A program made the translations under genes and the position numbers. The notes under the pieces are model-generated. The model was not told the origin of the DNA, did not search any database, and saw only the letters and a program-made list of their open reading frames with translations. DNA of 10,098 nt from Deltaproteobacteria bacterium (GTDB lineage Bacteria > Desulfobacterota > Binatia > Binatales > Binataceae), in NCBI GenBank assembly GCA_021799555.1, contig JAJZAG010000122.1:1-10098 (forward strand), written 5' to 3'. Shown in pieces: positions 1 to 9,033 of this stretch; the stretch's first letter is position 1; each line of letters starts with the position of its first letter.

Positions 1-2241
<2,241 letters not shown>

Positions 2242-2256
2242 CGCGATCCGTCTGGT

Positions 2257-3279
2257 TTATTTCTCGCGCGCGGCCGCCGTCCGCGCGGCGTATTCGATTG
2301 CGGCGATCATGCTCGAGGGATTCGCGGCGCCCGCGCCCGCGATATCGAATGCGGTGCCGTGGTCGGGCGAGGTGCGGATAAACGGGATCCCGAGCGTTAC
2401 GTTCACCGCGCGATCGAACTCGAGCGTCTTCAGCGCGATTAATCCCTGATCATGATACATCGCGACCGCCGCGTCGAATGCGAAACGTCCCTCTGAACGG
2501 ATAAACGCGGTATCCGGCGCAAGCGGCCCGAACGCGTCGATTCCGGCGCGCCGTGCGGCGGCGATTGCAGGCTCGATCACGCGGATCTCCTCGGTGCCGA
2601 AAATCCCATTTTCCCCGGCATGCGGATTGAAACCGAGCACTCCAATTCGCGGCCGCGCCACCTTGAGCCGCGTGCGCATATGCTCGCCGAGCAGCACGAT
2701 TGTGTCGAGCACCGCGGGCCTGGTCAGGCGCCGCGCAACGCTCGCAAGTCCGACATGCACGGTCACCAGGGCCAGCTTCAGACGCTCGCCCGCAAACATC
2801 ATACGACACCGGCGCGCATGGCCCAGATGCGCGAGCAGCTCGGAATGGCCGGGAAAGCGATGGCCGGCGCGATCCCACCATTGCTTGCTGATCGGTGCCG
2901 TGACCAGAGCGTCGGCGGCGCCTGCGAGCGCCATTTTCGCGCCCGCAACGACATAGCGGTACGAGGCATCGCCGCCTTCAACAGTAGGCTTCCCCGGGCG
3001 GCGCGCGCGCGCATTAAGCTCGGAGAGCGCAATCACCGGGAGCGCGCCACGGCCCACGGCGGATTGGTCCTGACGCAATACGCGCGGCTCGATTCCGATA
3101 TGCAGCCGGCGCGCCGTTTCGGACATCACGCTGAAATCGCCGATCACCACCAGCGCCGGCGCGCCACGGTGGCGCGCGAGGCGCGCCGCCGACTTCAGAA
3201 TGACCTCGGGGCCGATCCCCGCCGGATCGCCCATGCTGACGGCCAGTAGCGGATGCGCCTTGTCCCGCAGCCCCTTCAA
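2257..3279 (-). CDS. pdxA: 4-hydroxythreonine-4-phosphate dehydrogenase (PdxA)
   Basis: PdxA is a cytoplasmic enzyme of DXP-dependent vitamin B6 synthesis. It oxidises 4-phosphooxy-L-threonine with NAD; the product decarboxylates to 3-amino-2-oxopropyl phosphate, the substrate of PdxJ. The 340 residues match the family length (about 330). Family motifs are SMGDPAGIGPE (15-25), PGHSELLAHLG (143-153), VTVHVGL (172-178), GFNPHAGENGIFGTEE (216-231), MYHDQGLIALK (274-284) and the C-terminal SPDHGTAFDIAG (304-315). The three metal-binding histidines of the family correspond to His145, His175 and His276. The start is TTG: no ATG or GTG lies between it and the stop upstream, or before Met16 inside the first motif. 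The TTG comes one base after the TAG of the chaperone gene, so translation is probably coupled. The surA-pdxA adjacency is also found in E. coli. A paralogue acting in sugar-acid catabolism (PdxA2 type) is possible, but the context favours true PdxA. Confidence 0.95.
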   Translation of the reverse strand: MKGLRDKAHPLLAVSMGDPAGIGPEVILKSAARLARHRGAPALVVIGDFSVMSETARRLHIGIEPRVLRQDQSAVGRGALPVIALSELNARARRPGKPTVEGGDASYRYVVAGAKMALAGAADALVTAPISKQWWDRAGHRFPGHSELLAHLGHARRCRMMFAGERLKLALVTVHVGLASVARRLTRPAVLDTIVLLGEHMRTRLKVARPRIGVLGFNPHAGENGIFGTEEIRVIEPAIAAARRAGIDAFGPLAPDTAFIRSEGRFAFDAAVAMYHDQGLIALKTLEFDRAVNVTLGIPFIRTSPDHGTAFDIAGAGAANPSSMIAAIEYAARTAAAREK

Positions 3280-3280
3280 G

Positions 3281-4399
3281 CTAGTACAACGTCTCGACGT
3301 CGTGTTCCTTGACCAGCTCGGTTTCGACCCACTGCTCGGTCTCGGACTTGGCCCTCTGATCGACGAGCCGTTCGCGGATGAAGTCTCTCACATCGGCGAG
3401 CGGCCGAACTCCGGGAACCTCATGAGCTTCAACCTTGAGGATATGAAAGCCGTGGACGGTGCGGACGACCTGCGAAACGTGGCCGGGTTTAACTTTCTTG
3501 ATCGCGTCCAGAATGGTGTTGTTGATGTCGCCCGGATCGAACCATCCGAGCGAACCGCCATTGTTCTTGGAGACGTCGTCCGAATACTTGTGGGCAAGGC
3601 TGCCGAAATCGTAGCCCCTGGCGGCCTCTTTTCTGATCTGCTCGGCGCGGCTTTTCAGTTGCGCGACCTGCTTGGGAGTAGCGTTGGCCGGAACGCCGAT
3701 CAGGATTTGTGCGAGGCGGTAACGTTCCTTGGGGATGGTGAAATCGGCCTGATGCTGCTGGTAGTAAGCCTGGATTTCGGAATCGGAAATCTCGACGCGA
3801 TCCCGGACCTGCTGCTGGATCATCATTGCCTTCTCGAGTTCCTGGCGCGCTTGCTTGCGAAAATCGCGCATCGTCATCCCGCTCTGCGCGAGCGCGGCCC
3901 TGAACTCTTCGGGCGTCATATGGCGCTCGCCGCGAATCTGCTCGGTGTAACGATCAATTTGCGCGTCATCGATTTTCGAGGAGTACTTCTCCGCCTCGGC
4001 TTGGAATAGTTTGGCGGCGATCAATTCCTTGAGCATCAGCTTTGCATCGGAGTTGTCGGCGATATCATCAGTCTTGACCGGATGGCCCATCGCGACGCTG
4101 AACGCCTCCACATCGTGCGCGGTGATCGGATCGCCGTCGACGCTCGCGAGCACCCGATCGACCGATTGCTGGGGGACGGCTTGCTGAGCTGCGGGTTGCT
4201 GGGCTGCGGCTTGTTGGGCCGCGGCTTGTTGGGCTGCGGCTTGTTGGGCTGCGGCTTGTTGGGCTGCGGCTTGTTGGGCTGCGGCGGGCGGTAGGCCGCA
4301 CAATGAAAGGGTCACGAGCGCGGCGGCTACGGCGCCGGCGCGAATTGAGTTCGGCGAAAATATAGCCTGCATGGCTCTAATTGGGGGCCGTTCTCGCAT
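3281..4399 (-). CDS. SurA-like periplasmic parvulin peptidyl-prolyl isomerase / chaperone
   Basis: This predicted secreted parvulin-type foldase probably escorts outer-membrane or secreted proteins through the periplasm. Numbered from ATG 4399 (372 aa), it has a signal peptide with a hydrophobic core at about 20-36, ending at PPAAA. Eight QQ-ending pentapeptides follow (39-78), then a SurA_N-type helical domain (about 81-200) and one PpiC/parvulin domain (about 223-325). The parvulin domain shows YRLAQILI, DFGSLAHKYSDD, NGGSLGWFDPGDI and VHGFHILKVE. E. coli SurA has two parvulin domains; this protein has one, as in many SurA-like proteins of other phyla. Cys34 is not in a good lipobox (LSLC), so a lipoprotein is unlikely. 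The start is uncertain: ATG 4399 overlaps the mfd end by 23 bp, while ATG 4372 lies 4 bp after the mfd stop and also gives a good signal peptide (363 aa). Neither has a clear Shine-Dalgarno sequence. It is the second gene of the operon. Confidence 0.9.
   Translation of the reverse strand: MRERPPIRAMQAIFSPNSIRAGAVAAALVTLSLCGLPPAAAQQAAAQQAAAQQAAAQQAAAQQAAAQQPAAQQAVPQQSVDRVLASVDGDPITAHDVEAFSVAMGHPVKTDDIADNSDAKLMLKELIAAKLFQAEAEKYSSKIDDAQIDRYTEQIRGERHMTPEEFRAALAQSGMTMRDFRKQARQELEKAMMIQQQVRDRVEISDSEIQAYYQQHQADFTIPKERYRLAQILIGVPANATPKQVAQLKSRAEQIRKEAARGYDFGSLAHKYSDDVSKNNGGSLGWFDPGDINNTILDAIKKVKPGHVSQVVRTVHGFHILKVEAHEVPGVRPLADVRDFIRERLVDQRAKSETEQWVETELVKEHDVETLY
4166..4285 (-). repeat. 15-bp tandem repeat encoding (AAAQQ)n at the mature N-terminus of the parvulin chaperone
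   Basis: Eight in-frame 15-bp units encode eight pentapeptides ending in QQ (residues 39-78 of the chaperone). On the plus strand the unit is gggctgcggcttgtt. Five copies at 4201-4275 are identical except for one base in the copy at 4216-4230, and a partial unit follows at 4276-4285. The copies at 4171-4200 are degenerate and encode PAAQQ and AVPQQ. Near-identity at DNA level suggests recent expansion by replication slippage, and because each unit is five codons, copy changes keep the frame. In the protein the repeat sits right after the predicted signal cleavage site and probably forms a flexible tether. Confidence 0.92.
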
Positions 4400-7300
4400 T
4401 ACCGGCCGGCCAAGACTTCAACTTTTCACAGCCTGCCAGCGCCTGCAAGATGCCGTCAACCTGCGCGAACAGGCGTTCGTAGTCGCCGGGCTCGAGTTGG
4501 ACCATCACCTGGAACGAGGGCGTCAGCTTCAGCGTCCTTCGGTTGGCGGAGGCGAGCGCGGTGAGTTTTGCGGTATCGACGGGAGCGTCGGGATGGAAGC
4601 GGACTTCGAGCAGATTGTTTTTGAGGATTGCGCTCAGGATCAGCAGAAGTTTCATCTGCCGCCGCACGTTCATCGCCGCGACCAGGTTATCGATCAGAGT
4701 CGGCACGGGTCCGAAGCGATCGCGCATTTCGTCTTTGAGGTCGGCGAGATCCTGTTCGGAATCGGCGCGGGCGAAACGCCGGTACAGAACCAGGCGCTCG
4801 TTCTCGTCGGGCACGTAGGTTTCGGGAATATAGGCGGGAATTCCGAGCTTCAGCTCGGGCTCGAAATCAGGACGGCGCTCCTGGCCGCGCAACTCCGCGA
4901 TCGCCTGCTCCATCATCTCGGTGTACAGCTCGAAGCCGACCGCTTCGATCTCGCCGTGCTGCTCGCGGCCGAGGAGATTACCCGCGCCGCGATGTTCGAG
5001 ATCGGCCATGGCGAGTTTGAAGCCGCCGCCGCTTTCGGCGTCAACCATCTCGCGCAGCGCGTCGATGCGGCGCTTGGCGTCGCGGGTGATGATGTGCTCG
5101 CCGGGAATCAGCAGGTAGGCGAAGGCCTTCTGCCGCGAGCGTCCGACACGGCCGCGCAACTGGTAGAGCTGCGCGAGGCCGAAATGATCGGCGCGATTGA
5201 TGATCATCGTGTTGGCGTTGGCGATATCGAGTCCCGATTCGATAATCGCCGAGCAGACGAGAAGGTTGACGCGGTTCTCGATAAACTCGCGCATCACGTC
5301 TTCGAGCTGGCGTTCGCGCATCTGGCCGTGGGCGACCGCGACTTTCGCCTCCGGGATGAGGCTGCGCAGATGGCGGGCCATATATTCGATATTCTCGACG
5401 CGGTTGTGGACAAAGAAGACCTGGCCGCCGCGGTTGAGCTCGCGCAGAATCACGTCGCGGATAAGTCCGTCGTCGAAGTGGGCGACGAAAGTGCGAATCT
5501 GCTGGCGATCCGGCGGCGGCGTCTGGATCACCGACAAATCGCGTATTCCCAACATCGCCATGTGCAGCGTGCGCGGAATCGGTGTCGCCGTCATCGTCAG
5601 CACCGGCACCATCGTCTTGAGCTTCTTGATCCGCTCCTTGTCGGCGACGCCGAAACGATGCTCCTCGTCGATAATCAAGAGGCCGAGGCGCGGGATGCTG
5701 ATGTCGGAGGAGAGCAGGCGATGGGTTCCGACGACGATATCGACCTTGCCGAGGGCGACTTCGTCGATGACGGCCTTGTTTTCCTTCGCGCTACGAAACC
5801 GCGAGACCATCTCGACCCGAACGGGATAATCGGCGAACCGCTTGCGCATCGTGTTCCAATGCTGCTCGGCCAGAATCGTAGTGGGAACCAGCACCGCGAC
5901 CTGGCGCCCGTCCATCACCGCGATAAACGCCGCGCGCATCGCGACTTCGGTCTTGCCAAAGCCAGCGTCGCCGCAGATCAGCCGGTCCATCGGTTTGGCC
6001 CGGGTCAGATCGCGGACGACGTCGTCGATGGCGGCCTGTTGATCGGGTGTTTCTTCGAACTCGAAGCGATCGCAAAACTCGTGATAGTCGCGGCCCGGAT
6101 GCGGGAAGGCGTGGCCTTCGAGAACCTCGCGCGCCGCGTAGATTTCGAGCAGTTCGGAAGCCATCGCGAGCACCGCCTGGCGGGTGCGGCGCTTGACCTT
6201 GTCCCACGATCCGCTGCCGAGTTTATCGAGGCGCGGAGCTTCGCTGTCGCTGCCGATATAGCGCTGGACAAGATTAATCCGCTCGACGGGCACATACATC
6301 GTGTCATTGCCGGCGTACTCGAGGTTGAGAAAATCGCCTTCAACGTCGGCGACCTTCAGATGCTTGAGGCCGCGGTAGCGTCCGATCCCGTGATCGATGT
6401 GGACGACCACGTCGTCGGGCTTGAGTTCGGAAAGATTGAGCCTCGCGCCCTTGGCGACGGGGCGGCTTTTGCGGCGCGCGCGGGGTTCGCCGAAAATTTC
6501 CTCTTCGCTGTAAACGTAGATGCCGTCGGCTTGCAGCACTGCGCCCGCCGAGATTTCCCCTTCAATGATCGCGGGTCGGAAGTCCGGCCATTCGAGCAGG
6601 GTGCCGAATGACTTGCACTCGGTATTTACGGAGAGATCGTATGCTTCGAGATGACGCCGCAGCCGCGCTGCCTGGTTTGGGCCTTCGACGATCATCAGCG
6701 CTCTGCCTTGCCCGCGCTGGACCTCGCGAAGCTGCTCGGCGAGCGGCTCGAAGCTTAAGGCGGCGCGCGCGCCCGGCATCTCGGGCGACGTCAGGCGGAG
6801 ACTTAGGCGGGCGTTGACCTCGATCGGCGGCGCCCATCCTTCGCGCGGCGGCGCGGCGGTCACGAGCGATCCGATCTCGACGGCGGTGAACGCCGAGAGC
6901 GCGCGCTCGAACTCCTCGGCAGACAGGTACATCGATTCGGGTTCCGGGAAAAACCTGGGCGCCGATTCCGCCGCGGCGGATTCTTCCGCCACGCGAGCGG
7001 CGAAGCGCTCGGCGTCAGCGCGAATCCTCCCCGGGTCGACGAGCCACAGCACCGCTCCTTGCGGCAGGTAGTTGGCGATCGTTTCAAGCGGTGCGCCATA
7101 CGCGTACGGCATGAGCAGCTCGGCTCCGGGAAACAGCAGGCCATTTTCCAGCGTCTCGGCCAGTTCACCTGCCTCTTTGCGCACCATCCCGATATCGGCC
7201 GCACGCACGGCAACGCGATCGCGCAGGTGAGAATCCTTGAGCGACTCGGGCGCGACGAAGCGCGTCCGCACGATCGTCGCCTCAGCGATATCGCCGGCGG

Positions 7301-7973
7301 AACGCTGGCTCGCGATATCGAAGCGCCGGACCGAAGTGATCATGTCGTCTTCGAGTTCGAGGCGAATCGGCGTGTGGTAAAGCGGCGAGAAGACGTCAAC
7401 AATTCCGCCCCGAACGCTGAAATCTCCGGGTTCTTCAGTTTGCGGCACGCGTTGATAGCCCGCGGCGGTGAGCGCCTCAACGAGCAGATCGAGATCGAGA
7501 CGTTCGGCGGCCGCGACGCGGATTATCGAGCTGCTGAGAATCGCCCGTGGGATGGTTTTCGTCATCATCGCCTCCACCGACGTGACGACGATCGGCGCCG
7601 GCGTGCGAAGCATCGCGAACATCGCGGCGATCTGCGCCGCTTGCGTATCGGCGGCGGGCGACAGATTCGCCATCGGCTTAAGCTCCCACGCGGGCAGATG
7701 ATACACCCGGCGCGCAGGCGCGTCGGCGTCCGCAGGCTCGTCGAGGAAGAACGCGGCTTCATGGGCGAGCGCCTCGGCCTCGCTGGCGCGCGGGGTCACA
7801 GCGACGATGGGGCGTGCGAAGCCGAGCGCGGTTTCGCGCAGCAGAAGGGGCGTCGCGGCGCCTTTCAGCCCCATTACGGGTAGTCGCCGCGCGTCGCCGG
7901 ATTCGAGCCGCGCACGCAGCTCGCTAGCGGCTTCTTTTAGACTACGCCACACTGTTTTCTTCGCGCCGAACAC
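4377..7973 (-). CDS. mfd: Transcription-repair coupling factor (Mfd)
   Basis: Mfd is an ATP-driven DNA translocase that pushes stalled RNA polymerase off template lesions and recruits UvrA. At 1198 aa it is slightly longer than E. coli Mfd (1148). The N-terminal UvrB-homology module (about 30-350) has a degenerate Walker A (GLKGAATPL) and the UvrB-like stretch GDFSVRGGIVDVF (183-195). The RNA polymerase interaction domain is at about 510-575 (DDVVVHIDHGIGRYRGL). The superfamily 2 translocase follows: Walker A GDAGFGKTE (668-676), DEEHRFG (769-775), TATPIPRTL (795-803) and QLRGRVGRS (938-946). The C-terminal Mfd domain spans about 1043-1185. The start is GTG 7973, with GGAAGG seven bases upstream and no better in-frame start. 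It is the first gene of the operon, which also encodes its partner UvrA. No key motif is missing. Confidence 0.98.
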   Translation of the reverse strand: MFGAKKTVWRSLKEAASELRARLESGDARRLPVMGLKGAATPLLLRETALGFARPIVAVTPRASEAEALAHEAAFFLDEPADADAPARRVYHLPAWELKPMANLSPAADTQAAQIAAMFAMLRTPAPIVVTSVEAMMTKTIPRAILSSSIIRVAAAERLDLDLLVEALTAAGYQRVPQTEEPGDFSVRGGIVDVFSPLYHTPIRLELEDDMITSVRRFDIASQRSAGDIAEATIVRTRFVAPESLKDSHLRDRVAVRAADIGMVRKEAGELAETLENGLLFPGAELLMPYAYGAPLETIANYLPQGAVLWLVDPGRIRADAERFAARVAEESAAAESAPRFFPEPESMYLSAEEFERALSAFTAVEIGSLVTAAPPREGWAPPIEVNARLSLRLTSPEMPGARAALSFEPLAEQLREVQRGQGRALMIVEGPNQAARLRRHLEAYDLSVNTECKSFGTLLEWPDFRPAIIEGEISAGAVLQADGIYVYSEEEIFGEPRARRKSRPVAKGARLNLSELKPDDVVVHIDHGIGRYRGLKHLKVADVEGDFLNLEYAGNDTMYVPVERINLVQRYIGSDSEAPRLDKLGSGSWDKVKRRTRQAVLAMASELLEIYAAREVLEGHAFPHPGRDYHEFCDRFEFEETPDQQAAIDDVVRDLTRAKPMDRLICGDAGFGKTEVAMRAAFIAVMDGRQVAVLVPTTILAEQHWNTMRKRFADYPVRVEMVSRFRSAKENKAVIDEVALGKVDIVVGTHRLLSSDISIPRLGLLIIDEEHRFGVADKERIKKLKTMVPVLTMTATPIPRTLHMAMLGIRDLSVIQTPPPDRQQIRTFVAHFDDGLIRDVILRELNRGGQVFFVHNRVENIEYMARHLRSLIPEAKVAVAHGQMRERQLEDVMREFIENRVNLLVCSAIIESGLDIANANTMIINRADHFGLAQLYQLRGRVGRSRQKAFAYLLIPGEHIITRDAKRRIDALREMVDAESGGGFKLAMADLEHRGAGNLLGREQHGEIEAVGFELYTEMMEQAIAELRGQERRPDFEPELKLGIPAYIPETYVPDENERLVLYRRFARADSEQDLADLKDEMRDRFGPVPTLIDNLVAAMNVRRQMKLLLILSAILKNNLLEVRFHPDAPVDTAKLTALASANRRTLKLTPSFQVMVQLEPGDYERLFAQVDGILQALAGCEKLKSWPAGNARTAPN

Positions 7974-7980
7974 AACTTCG

Positions 7981-7986
7981 CCTTCC
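7981..7986 (-). promoter_or_regulatory. Ribosome binding site of mfd
   Basis: Reading the minus strand, GGAAGG ends seven bases before GTG 7973. This purine-rich Shine-Dalgarno match at normal spacing supports the GTG start. It is the clearest ribosome binding site in the operon; the downstream genes lack comparable sites and sit at tight junctions. Confidence 0.55.
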
Positions 7987-8027
7987 CGGCGCGGAGGTAA
8001 TAATCCACGCGGGCAGCGGCGATGGTG

Positions 8028-8033
8028 ACTATA
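8028..8033 (-). promoter_or_regulatory. Possible -10 element for the mfd operon
   Basis: TATAGT on the minus strand is a five-of-six match to the sigma-70 -10 consensus, 54 bp upstream of the mfd GTG, within the only gap before the operon. No convincing -35 is found at 16-18 bp spacing (the 17-bp position reads GCCCTT), so the call rests on one hexamer and its position. If used, the 5' leader would be about 45-50 nt. The rest of the 134-bp gap between mfd and the PDZ gene (7974-8107) holds only the mfd ribosome binding site and the hairpin at 8078-8098. Confidence 0.3.
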
Positions 8034-8077
8034 GCAGAGATTTACGTGCGAAGGGCGCGCGAGGATCCGGATACCCT

Positions 8078-8098
8078 GAATTTCGAATGCCGAAAATC
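8078..8098 (-). terminator. Weak hairpin after the PDZ gene, possible transcript end
   Basis: Ten bases past the PDZ stop codon, the minus strand can form GATTTTCG-GCATT-CGAAATTC: an 8-bp stem with one T-T mismatch and a 5-nt loop. No T-run follows, so it is not a canonical intrinsic terminator. It may mark or protect the 3' end, or be chance. If it does not stop transcription, the PDZ gene promoter could also feed the mfd operon downstream on the same strand. Confidence 0.25.
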
Positions 8099-8107
8099 GC
8101 GAGTGAG

Positions 8108-8911
8108 CTATTCGGTCAATGGCGGCGCCGCGTTTGCGACCGGCTGGTTGATCTGGCCGACATGCACTTCAATCCGCTTGGTCGCGTGGCCGCCACCCGG
8201 CAGTTCACGAATCACGGTGAGATACATCGTGTCGCCCGGCTTGAGTCTCGAGATCGCCTGATCAAGGTCCTGCTGGGTGCGCACGCGATGGTCATCGACG
8301 GCGACGATGAGATCGCCGGCGAGGCCCAAATCACCGCGCTTGGCGAGCTGCGAGGTTACCAGCGTTCCAATTCCCGGAATGATGCTGAGCGCGGTGGAGG
8401 CGGTTGCGCCGAGAGCATTGGCGCCGGTGCTGCCGTGAACTCCGGCAGCCCAGGCGGGACTGTTTGGATCAACGGTCAGCACCTCGAGGCCGTGCTCTTC
8501 CATTCCGAGATAGCACTTGGTCGTCTCCTGAACGGTGATTCCGAGGTACGGCTTGCCGTGAGGCATCAGGCTGTTCGGATTATTGCCGTTGGTAGAGGTT
8601 GAATCGCCGTTTTCGGTGCCGGGCTGATAGTTGGGATTGATCGAGGTCGTGGTCTCGCCGGGCTGGAAGCTTCGGCCTCCTGGCGTGACCTCGAGGCCGG
8701 GTTTTGGCGCGACAAGTCCCGGCTGTGGCGCGATTTCGAGCGTAGTGTCGCCGCCTGAGCCTTGCGAACCGATTCCGGAAGGAGGAACCGGCGCGGAAAG
8801 CTGCGATTGCGCATCGGACGGCGCGGAGGAATTTTGCGCCACCGCGAAACTGGCAGCAGTCAGAATCGAAGCAGCGGTGATGCAAAGCGCGAGCTTGCGA
8901 AGCCGGGTCAT
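8108..8911 (-). CDS. Secreted single-PDZ-domain protein of unknown function
   Basis: The 267-residue product starts at ATG 8911 with a typical Sec signal peptide: positive MTRLRK, hydrophobic core 7-24, probable cleavage after AVA (23-25). Residues 27-117 form a linker rich in Ser, Pro, Gly, Thr and Asn, probably disordered. A PDZ-like domain follows (about 119-253): PYLGITVQE (121-129) for the carboxylate-binding strand, GLEVLTVDPNSPAWAAGV (141-158), GLAGDLIVAVDDHRV (196-210), then DLDQAISRLKPGDTMYLTVIRE (215-236). The stretch 160-194, between SPAWAAGV and the GDLIVAVDD strand, is an insertion where PDZ domains usually have a few residues; it contains the hydrophobic run ALSIIPGIGTLV. No protease domain is present, so this is not a DegP/HtrA enzyme. 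A periplasmic or surface peptide-binding role is only inference. It is on the same strand as mfd but separated by 134 bp, and has its own promoter. Confidence 0.85.
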   Translation of the reverse strand: MTRLRKLALCITAASILTAASFAVAQNSSAPSDAQSQLSAPVPPSGIGSQGSGGDTTLEIAPQPGLVAPKPGLEVTPGGRSFQPGETTTSINPNYQPGTENGDSTSTNGNNPNSLMPHGKPYLGITVQETTKCYLGMEEHGLEVLTVDPNSPAWAAGVHGSTGANALGATASTALSIIPGIGTLVTSQLAKRGDLGLAGDLIVAVDDHRVRTQQDLDQAISRLKPGDTMYLTVIRELPGGGHATKRIEVHVGQINQPVANAAPPLTE

Positions 8912-8919
8912 GTTTAGTT

Positions 8920-8939
8920 ATCGCGGTCCAGACCGCGAT
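8920..8939. promoter_or_regulatory. Perfect 9-bp inverted repeat upstream of the PDZ gene, candidate operator or 5' hairpin
   Basis: The arms ATCGCGGTC and GACCGCGAT are perfect reverse complements separated by CA. The element ends 8 bp before the PDZ start codon and overlaps the predicted transcription start (about 8936). As DNA it looks like a repressor operator at about +1 to +17; as RNA it would fold into a stable stem covering the position where a Shine-Dalgarno sequence would be expected. Its core GGTCCAGACC resembles the second dyad at 8957-8966. Confidence 0.5.
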
Positions 8940-8942
8940 GCG

Positions 8943-8971
8943 ATCATAAGCCGGGTGGTCCGGACTCTCAA
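8943..8971 (-). promoter_or_regulatory. Sigma-70-type promoter of the PDZ gene
   Basis: On the minus strand, TTGAGA (8966-8971) and TATGAT (8943-8948) each differ from the sigma-70 consensus at one position and are separated by exactly 17 bp. The predicted start near 8936 gives a leader of about 25 nt to ATG 8911. It lies in the divergent gap between the PDZ gene and the dehydrogenase gene. A dyad fills the half of the spacer next to the -35 box, which suggests control by a repressor. Confidence 0.6.
8957..8966. promoter_or_regulatory. Second dyad (GGTCCGGACT) in the promoter spacer
   Basis: GTCCGGAC (8958-8965) is a perfect 8-bp palindrome lying against the -35 box of the PDZ promoter. With its flanks it reads GGTCCGGACT, eight of ten bases identical to GGTCCAGACC in the inverted repeat at 8920-8939. 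The two centres (8929.5 and 8961.5) are 32 bp apart, close to three helical turns, as expected for two operators on one face of the DNA. An 8-bp palindrome can arise by chance in GC-rich DNA; the shared core and spacing are what raise its value. Confidence 0.35.
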
Positions 8972-9033
8972 GTGGCGTCGCATCGAGCTTGAATCGGATG
9001 GCGCTCGCGTGCGAAATTCGCGCCATACCCGCC

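Noticed and set aside
2620..3249. Plus-strand open frame of 209 codons antisense to pdxA
   Set aside because: PdxA motifs cover the whole region on the other strand; the translated product is Arg/His-rich without recognisable features.
4295..4300. Cys34 in the chaperone signal peptide as a lipoprotein site
   Set aside because: The preceding residues are LSL, and Leu directly before Cys does not fit the lipobox, which needs Gly, Ala or Ser there; an AAA signal-peptidase I site lies just downstream.
4371..6611. Very long plus-strand open frame (746 codons) antisense to mfd
   Set aside because: It lies fully inside the certain mfd gene, shows no recognisable domain, and its composition (His/Asp/Arg/Val-rich) is typical of a reverse-strand shadow in GC-rich coding DNA.
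7059..7883. Plus-strand open frame of 274 codons antisense to the 5' part of mfd
   Set aside because: It overlaps the UvrB-homology module of mfd and has no motif, ribosome binding site or independent context.
8065..8072. Palindrome ATCCGGAT in the gap before mfd, sharing TCCGGA with the dyad at 8958-8965
   Set aside because: Only six bases are shared, the flanks do not match the GGTCC(A/G)GAC core, and such short palindromes are expected by chance in GC-rich DNA.
8989..9018. Possible promoter TTGAAT with GAAATT for the dehydrogenase gene
   Set aside because: The -10 matches only three of six positions and the start site would leave under ten bases before ATG 9034.
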